NCBI RefSeq assembly: GCF_963676685.1
Contig: NC_092346.1
Location: 95,407,917-95,471,916, forward strand
Origin: Mytilus edulis
Taxonomy: Eukaryota > Mollusca > Bivalvia > Mytilida > Mytilidae
Reading direction: 5' to 3'
DNA length: 64,000 bases
Numbering within the stretch: position 1 is the first letter of the stretch; each line of letters opens with the position of its first letter. A program made the translations under genes and the position numbers. The notes beneath the pieces were generated by a model that saw only the letters and a program-made list of their open reading frames with translations, was not told the DNA's origin and did not search any database. Below, piece by piece: positions 58,111 through 64,000 of this stretch.

Positions 58111-59353
58111 ATCAGGTTAAAATCCTGTACGAAAATGAATGATTTAATTACTTATATGTTGGGGTTTGGTTTTTTTTTTTGTTATATGAAACATTTATGA
58201 AATTGTATGACAAAGTTTTTCTGCATACAATCCATTAAAAAATATGTACATTTCATGTCATATTCTGTATTAAAAATAAATATTATAGTCAGATCATATG
58301 AATTCCTACTATTTTCGCAAATTATGCTGATTTTGATGTGAATGAATCTTTATTTATGTTGAGATACATGTAAACCATAAAATCTTGTCGGATCAGATTG
58401 CATTTATATGGGGACGAAGTCCCCTAAAGATGTATTTACACTTGCAATTGTATGCAAATTTGTCCACCATTACATAAAACTACACAGGTTCCCGAAAACT
58501 TTGACATCATAATTCAAAATATTTGATGTCACAACTAAAAAGTGATTGTTGTTTGGTGTCAGAAGGTTATTCGGAGGTAATACAAATGCAAGGTCAATCG
58601 GAGGCAAAATACAGCTAACTACCAAAATTGTAAATACATTTATCAGTCTGCACCAAAAACTTTTTCAACTCCTAGTCCGAAGACCAATATTCTGACATTT
58701 TTCTTATTAATCCAAACAAAGTTTTGCAAAAACTTACTAGTCTGAATGAAATTTTACTAGTCTGGGGCATCGGACTAGTGGCTAACCGTGCAGACTGTTT
58801 ATTACAGTAGAAAAATAAATTTAAAAAAAATAGGGGGAAATATCCAGAAGTTTCATTGTACTAATGAACTCAAAATCATTAAACTTTTTTTTGGTAACTT
58901 TTTTTAATTCCTGCATTTGCGCAGAAATCAAAATTCTTCTTCCTTTTTCCAGTCTTGTTTTCATTAGACTTGGAGTAAATTATATATTTATCAGTCCAGT
59001 AAAACATAGGAAGGAACTCAATACCAATCATTTGCCAATTTCATTTTTAATAATTCTTCGATATATAAAAACCATACCTGATGATATTGTTTCTTTGTTT
59101 ACATTGAATATGATATCAAAACTTAAATAACGTCACAACTAAAATCCCTAACAACAGAACCAAAATTGGAAACGTCGGAGTATTTTTATTTCTTTTGTTT
59201 ATTAAACAGATTTTGAAGTTTAAATATGTTTGAATTGAAAAAAAAATCAAACAGACTTTGCTCCCTTTCACATGTAATGCCTGCCTCATATTATAAATTG
59301 AAGGCATGCCTAAATTGAAAGACATATTATCAGTTTCTGTTTATTTTTTATAG
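58111..59353. other. Region upstream of visible ATP6AP2 exons
   Basis: The signal-peptide exon of ATP6AP2 would be expected here or further left but was not identified. A frame at 58864 starts MNSKSLNFFLVTFFNSCICA, which resembles a signal peptide, but no donor in the required phase follows. No other gene seen. Confidence 0.45.
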
Positions 59354-62018
59354 ATTGTCTCATCAGCCAAGTTATATGTCAAGAATTGATTGTAACACAT
59401 GCACCAAAATACATAACATTCCAACAGCAAGCAGACAACCTTCAGATAAGCGATGTTTCTAAAGTGATAACACATACACTTGGTGTTCCAACAGAGGTAA
59501 ATAAAGCAGGAGTAAGGTTAAGGTCAAACAGATAAGAGTTATTTCTAAAGTATTTACACATACTCTTGGTGTTCCAACAGAGATACACAAAATGTAAATA
59601 AAGCAGAAGTTAGGTTAGGGTCAAACAGAGTTATTTCTAAAGTATTTACACATACTTTTGGTGTTCAAACAGAGGTAAAAAAAGCAAGAGTTAGGTTATG
59701 GTCAAACAGATAAGAGTTATTTCCAAAGTATGTACACATACTCTTGGTGTTCCAACAGAGGTAAATAAAGCAGGAGTAAGGTTGAGGTCAAACAGATAAG
59801 AGTTATTTCTAAAGTATTTACACATACTCTTGATGCTCATATGTACAAAGATATGAATTTACATAGAACTTTATCTTATTTGTGTGGAAAAGAACAAACA
59901 GCTTTAATTTAATTATCTGAATACAATGTATCATGACTTTGTATTTATGGCTATCTACTTGAATGGTTTTGTTAAAAATTATAAGTTTAACTGCTGCCTC
60001 TAAAATTTTTCATAGTTATAAAAATGGAACTAAGTCATTTGGTTTTTGTTATTGTAGGATGTAAAATGGTCAGGACTTAATCAGGGATCATTGTTTAACA
60101 GGCCAAAGGCAAACGTCCTAATGACAGTTGTAACAGCAGAAGGAAAGAAGCCATTGAGTGTGAAAAATGTTGCAAAATATCCTGTGAAAAGTGTAAGTTT
60201 TGTAATTATGGTAGAAAGTCATATCATGTGAACTTCCTAAGATTCTTTCTATCTTACCATGCTAACCAGCATGACTAGATTAAAATAAAAGTGAAATTGC
60301 ACGCAATAATCAAGTTTTAACATGTTTAAGAAAAGACCAGCAGTTAGGATTATTCCAAAAATAATCATTTCACAGTGATACTATTCTAATGATACACAAA
60401 TTCTACTGTCAACATTACTTTAAAAAAAAAGGATTGTATGAACAACATTTAGTTTATGAGTCAGTGATGTGACATAACTGTTTACCTCTTTCAGGACATT
60501 CCTTCAGTAGATGTTGGTCAGATGATGAATGTGGTACAGGATACATTCTTTAATACCAATCCTTTGATGATTGATACTGGTGTCGACAATAATGTAAGTT
60601 TTATTGATATTTTTGTCTCAGGAGTGCCACTTAAATACTTAATTGATAGGGGTGCCTCTGGGGTTCTGTTACCACCACCTTTTCATATGATTTAGATTTT
60701 AAAAATGTATACCTTTTGATAAATTGCGTAGTTAAAAATGTTACCTTTTCCAATATTGTTTGGGTCTCATGTTGCAAAATGTGTTGTGTAATGAACATTT
60801 TGTAAGAGTGAAATATCAAAGAGTGAAATATCAAAGAGTCAAAAAAGAGAAAACTGCTTGATAAAAACACAACCAAGAAAGATGACAAACAAAGATGTTA
60901 TTGGAACTTTATTGAACTTATCATATATTTCTGATAGTTTTTCTGACCTATTCACATATGTCCAAGCTTGAAAAAGCAAGCCTATTCCAGCATCAAGTCC
61001 TATCACCTTGTTTATAGGGATATTATATATATCACACCAATAAGTACTTTGTAGTTACATTACAGTATGCAAACTGTGGTTTATCATGGTGTAAAAAAAG
61101 GTACTCTTGACTTTAAAAGTCAATCCTATGAAGAAAGATATTGCTATTATAATTATTCTATGTCTAAATTGGCTTTTGTTATTTTCATTGCAGTTCTTTG
61201 ATGTGCATACAGATTTTGATGTTTTCCGTAAGTTACCCGATACAATGAGAAGAATGGCTGACAGACTATTAGACTCTGATTCTGTGCTGAACCAGCATAC
61301 AGTAGGAACTTTGAATAGCAGTCATCCAACAGACCTGAAGTTAATGGGAGAACTTCAGATGGTTCAAGATGTTGTTAATACGGTATGTATAGCTCATGTG
61401 TGTGAAAAAGGGGAAATGTAGGGAAAGAGGCAGTCACTCAGTCATCCAACATATCTTAATTTCTCCATTTTAGAGGAGCCACAACCTGGAGGAAGTTGGC
61501 CAACAAAATAATGATGCTGTCTAAGCAATATATATTATCAATCATTTGCAATCCTTGGTGAATAATAAACATGAGGAAAAGAGTCCATATTAACTCTGAT
61601 GTCACCTTTCAAAACTCACACAACATTAACTAAAAGACAGAAACTTAAATAAATTGGGCAATTTGTCTTGTTTTCAATTATATGACTTATTTGTCACAAA
61701 CGTTACAACCTTCATCACCCAACAGGGAAAAGGTCAATTTTTTTTTTTAATTTCAAGCTGTTACCAGATCCTTTCTAATTTACTGTGACAGGGCTAAGTG
61801 ACATCATTGACAAAACCATAACAGCCAATCATTTTATGATTAATATGACATTATTATTTCTTTTGTAGATATCAGACAAACCTGAGATGATGTCCACAAA
61901 GTCACCAGATTTATTCTCATTTACTGTGACAGGGTTACGTGACATCATGGACAAACATGGTGACCAATCAACACAAGCAGCTGATGCTAGTGACCTTGTT
62001 AATAATTTTATAAATAAG
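59354..62018 (+). CDS. ATP6AP2: ATP6AP2 / (pro)renin receptor, partial (five internal exons)
   Basis: Exons 59354-59496, 60058-60192, 60495-60593, 61194-61382, 61869-62018; 716 nt, about 238 codons, all joins GT-AG and in phase. ATP6AP2 is a type I membrane accessory protein of V-ATPase assembly, also the (pro)renin receptor in vertebrates. Diagnostic stretches: DVKWSGLNQGSLFNRPKANV (human family: [20 protein letters not shown]), LMGELQMVQDVV, SPDLFSFTVTGLRDIMDKHG. The first exon begins inside the end of the signal peptide (CLISQVICQELIVTHAP), one base short of a codon, so at least one upstream exon is missing. The transmembrane helix and cytoplasmic tail lie beyond the last exon; the 166-bp array fills the following intron up to the window end. 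The family is ~350 aa, so roughly two thirds is visible. Confidence 0.92.
59457..59835 (+). repeat. ~86-bp minisatellite built from the ATP6AP2 exon/intron border
   Basis: TGGTGTTCCAACAGAGGTAA-type sequence begins at 59481 (the real exon end and donor), then recurs at 59567, 59659, 59745 and, decayed, 59831: spacings 86, 92, 86, 86. Each unit contains TTTCTAAAGTATTTACACAT, the exon-like end ACAGAG, a GTAAATAAAGCAG donor-like site and GTCAAACAGATAAGAGTTA. The first unit is the actual exon; the others are intronic copies, some with intact donor-like sequences. Confidence 0.9.
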
Positions 62019-62230
62019 GTATTACATAATGTTATAATAAAGAAAAACTTCTTTGTTTGCAGCCATTTACCTAGCAACACCAATGTTCATGCATTCATCT
62101 TTTCCCTATTTTTCCTCGCCAAATTGGATCATTTATATTTGAGGGTGTGTATAAAATTTTCAACTTGTATTCAAAATCTCAGTCTTGTTAGACCATTTTA
62201 ACAGGCAGCAGCACCTACCCTTTTTATTAG

Positions 62231-62324
62231 CTCACCTGGCCCAAAGGGCCAAGTGAGCTTTTCTCACCACTTGGCGTCCGGCGTCGTCGTCGTCGTTAAC
62301 AATTTACATTTTGAACTTCTTCTA
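62231..62324 (+). repeat. Leader of the 166-bp array
   Basis: Contains CTCACCTGGCCCAAAGGGCC then AAGTGAGCTTTTCTCACCAC, a perfect-type palindrome (GGCCCAAAGGGCC flanked by CTCACCT/AAGTGAG), and CGGCGTCGTCGTCGTCG. I recognise this as the conserved head of a bivalve repeat family that continues into internally repeated units. Confidence 0.7.
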
Positions 62325-64000
62325 GAGAACCACTGAATGGAATGGAACCAAACATGGCATGAATGTTCCTTATGAGGTGTTGACCAAGTGTTGTTACTTT
62401 GTAGCCGATTCATCATCCAAGATGGCCGCCAGCGGGGGACTTAGTTTAACATAGGACACTATGGGAAATGCATACAAATGACTTCTTTTAGAGAACCATT
62501 GAATGGAATGAAACCAAACATGGCATGAATGTTTCTTATGAGGTGCTGACCAAGTGTTGTTACTTTGTTGCCGATCCATCATCCAAGATGGCCGCCAGCC
62601 GGGGACTTAGTTTAACATAGGACCCTATGGGAAATGCATACAAATGACTTCTTTTAGAGAACCACTGAATGGAATAAAACCAAACATAGCATGAATTATC
62701 CTTATGGGGTGCTGACCAAGTGTTGTTACTTTGTAGCGGATCCATCATCCAAGATGGCCACCAGCAGGGGACTTAGTTTAACATAGGACCCTATGGGAAA
62801 TGCATACAAATGACTTCTTCTAGAGAACCACTAAATGGAATGAAACCAATTATAGCATGAATGTTCCTTATGGAGTGCTGACCAAGTGTTGTTACTTTGT
62901 AGCCAATCCATTATCCAAGATGGCCACCAGCGGGGACTTAGTTTAACATAGGACCCTATTGGAAATGCATACAAATGACTTCTTCTAGTGAACCACTGAA
63001 TGGAATGAAACCAAACATGGCATGAATGTTCCTTATGTGGTACTGACCAAGTGTTGTTACTTTGTAGCCGATCCATCATCAAAGATGGCCGCCAGCAGGG
63101 GACTTAGTTTAACATAGGACCCTATGGGAAATGCATACAAATGACTTCTTTTAGAGAACCACTGAATGGAATAAAACCAAACATAGCATGAATGTTCCTT
63201 ATGGGGTGCTGACCAAGTGTTGTTACTTTGTAGCCGATCCATCATCCAAGATGGCCCCCAGCGGGGGACTTAGTTTAACATAGGACCCTATGGGAAATGC
63301 ATACAAATGACTTCTTTTAGAGAACCACTGAATGGAATAAAACCAAACATAGCATGAATGTTCCTTATGGGATGCTGACCAAGTGTTGTTACTTTGTAGC
63401 CGATCCATCATCCCAGATGGCCGCCAGCGGGGGACTTAGTTTAACATAGGACCCTATGGGAAATGCATACAAATGACTTCTTCTAGAGAACCACTAAATG
63501 GAATGAAACCAAACATAGCATGAATGTTCCTCATGGAGTGCTGACCAAGTGTTGTTACTTTGTAGCTGATCCATTATCCAAGAAGGCCACCAGCGGGGGA
63601 CTTAGTTTAACATAGGACCCTATTGGAAATGCATACAAATGACTTCTTCTAGTGAACCACTGAATGGAATGAAACCAAACATGGCATGAATGTTCCTTAT
63701 GTGGTGCTGACCAAGTGTTGTTACTTTGTAGCTGATCCATCATCCAAGATGGCCGCCAGCGTGGGACTTAGTTTAACATAGGACCCTATGGGAAATGCAT
63801 ACAAATGACTTCTTTTAGAGAACCACTGAATGGAATGAAATCAAACATGGCATGAATGTTCCTAATGTGGTGCTGACCAAGTGTTGTTACTTTATAGCCG
63901 ATCCATTATCCAAGATGGCTGCCAGCGGGGGACTTAGTTTAACATAGGACCCTATGGGAAATGCATACAAATGACTTCTTTTAGAGAACCACTGAATGGA
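62325..64000 (+). repeat. 166-bp tandem array, ten units, runs off the window
   Basis: GAGAACCACTGAATGGAATG starts at 62325 and recurs about every 166 bp to 63984 (ten full units, an eleventh cut by the window edge). Each unit has GACCAAGTGTTGTTACTTTG, CATCCAAGATGGCCGCCAGC, GGACTTAGTTTAACATAGGA and GGGAAATGCATACAAATGAC. Copies differ by scattered substitutions; alternating variants (GATCCATTATCC at 62890, 63570 and 63900; TATTGGAAATG at 62955 and 63625) suggest higher-order duplication. It lies in an intron of ATP6AP2. Confidence 0.92.

Noticed and set aside
58864-59130. Frame starting MNSKSLNFFLVTFFNSCICA as ATP6AP2 signal exon
   Set aside because: It looks like a signal peptide, but no GT donor in phase 1 follows at a suitable place; the first visible ATP6AP2 exon needs a phase-1 partner.
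59457-59835. CRISPR-like regular repeats
   Set aside because: Spacing is regular, but the repeated unit spans almost the whole period with no unique spacers; this is a minisatellite in an animal intron.
62394-63743. A series of near-identical 62-codon minus-strand frames
   Set aside because: They are the 166-bp array read in antisense. Each frame starts and stops within a unit and overlap is explained by the period; 166 is not a multiple of three, so no long repeat protein is encoded.
1-64000. tRNA or rRNA genes
   Set aside because: No stretch with a convincing A/B box arrangement or rRNA core was recognised by eye; a covariance-model scan would be needed to exclude them.

Overview
This window is AT-rich, intron-rich animal nuclear DNA. 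It most likely comes from a bivalve mollusc, and probably a mussel (Mytilidae). The protein families (ninjurin, filamin, ATP6AP2) are metazoan, introns are long with GT-AG borders, and no prokaryotic operon structure is present. The interspersed repeats match types I associate with bivalve genomes: the GACGAAACGCGCGT core repeat, PHD-finger CR1-type LINEs, the (CGT)n/GGGGCCAAAAAGGG element and the 166-bp array at the right end. The organism call is inference from memory; no search was possible.

The provided reading frames show only exon fragments. By joining them at splice sites I could model four genes. (1) 1190-5540 (+) and (2) 9586-11555 (+) are two tandem ninjurin genes. Each has a 75-nt first coding exon and a phase-0 intron at the same position. 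(3) 12913-36342 (-) is a filamin-type actin cross-linker of 21 coding exons and 1117 codons. It encodes three calponin-homology domains followed by eight filamin Ig repeats, an architecture like Drosophila Jitterbug. All 20 splice joins are phase-consistent. (4) 59354 onward (+) is a partial ATP6AP2 ((pro)renin receptor / V-ATPase accessory protein 2) gene. Five internal exons are visible; the signal-peptide exon was not found and the 3' end lies beyond the window.

Layout: 1-11.6 kb holds the ninjurin pair plus repeats, including a Helitron-like insertion. 12.9-36.3 kb holds the filamin-type gene, tail-to-tail with the second ninjurin, with a 554-bp tandem duplication that copies part of one exon and a LINE fragment in intron 1. 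36.3-59.3 kb is a nested transposon graveyard: several LINE fragments, a long LINE split by a 2971-bp inverted-repeat element with a 5-bp target duplication, a second Helitron-like copy, a ~0.6-kb inverted-repeat element, and a 5.9-kb element with long terminal inverted repeats and a 9-bp target duplication. That last element carries a PHD finger and an SGNH-esterase-like exon and is itself interrupted by a 2.1-kb repeat. 59.3-62.0 kb is ATP6AP2, with a minisatellite grown from an exon/intron border. From 62.2 kb to the end is a 166-bp tandem array.

The host genes do not form a pathway or operon. Ninjurins act at the plasma membrane, the filamin-type protein in the actin cortex, and ATP6AP2 in the V-ATPase/endolysosomal system. 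The most unusual material is in the mobile-element nest and in the two places where tandem duplication touches exon borders.
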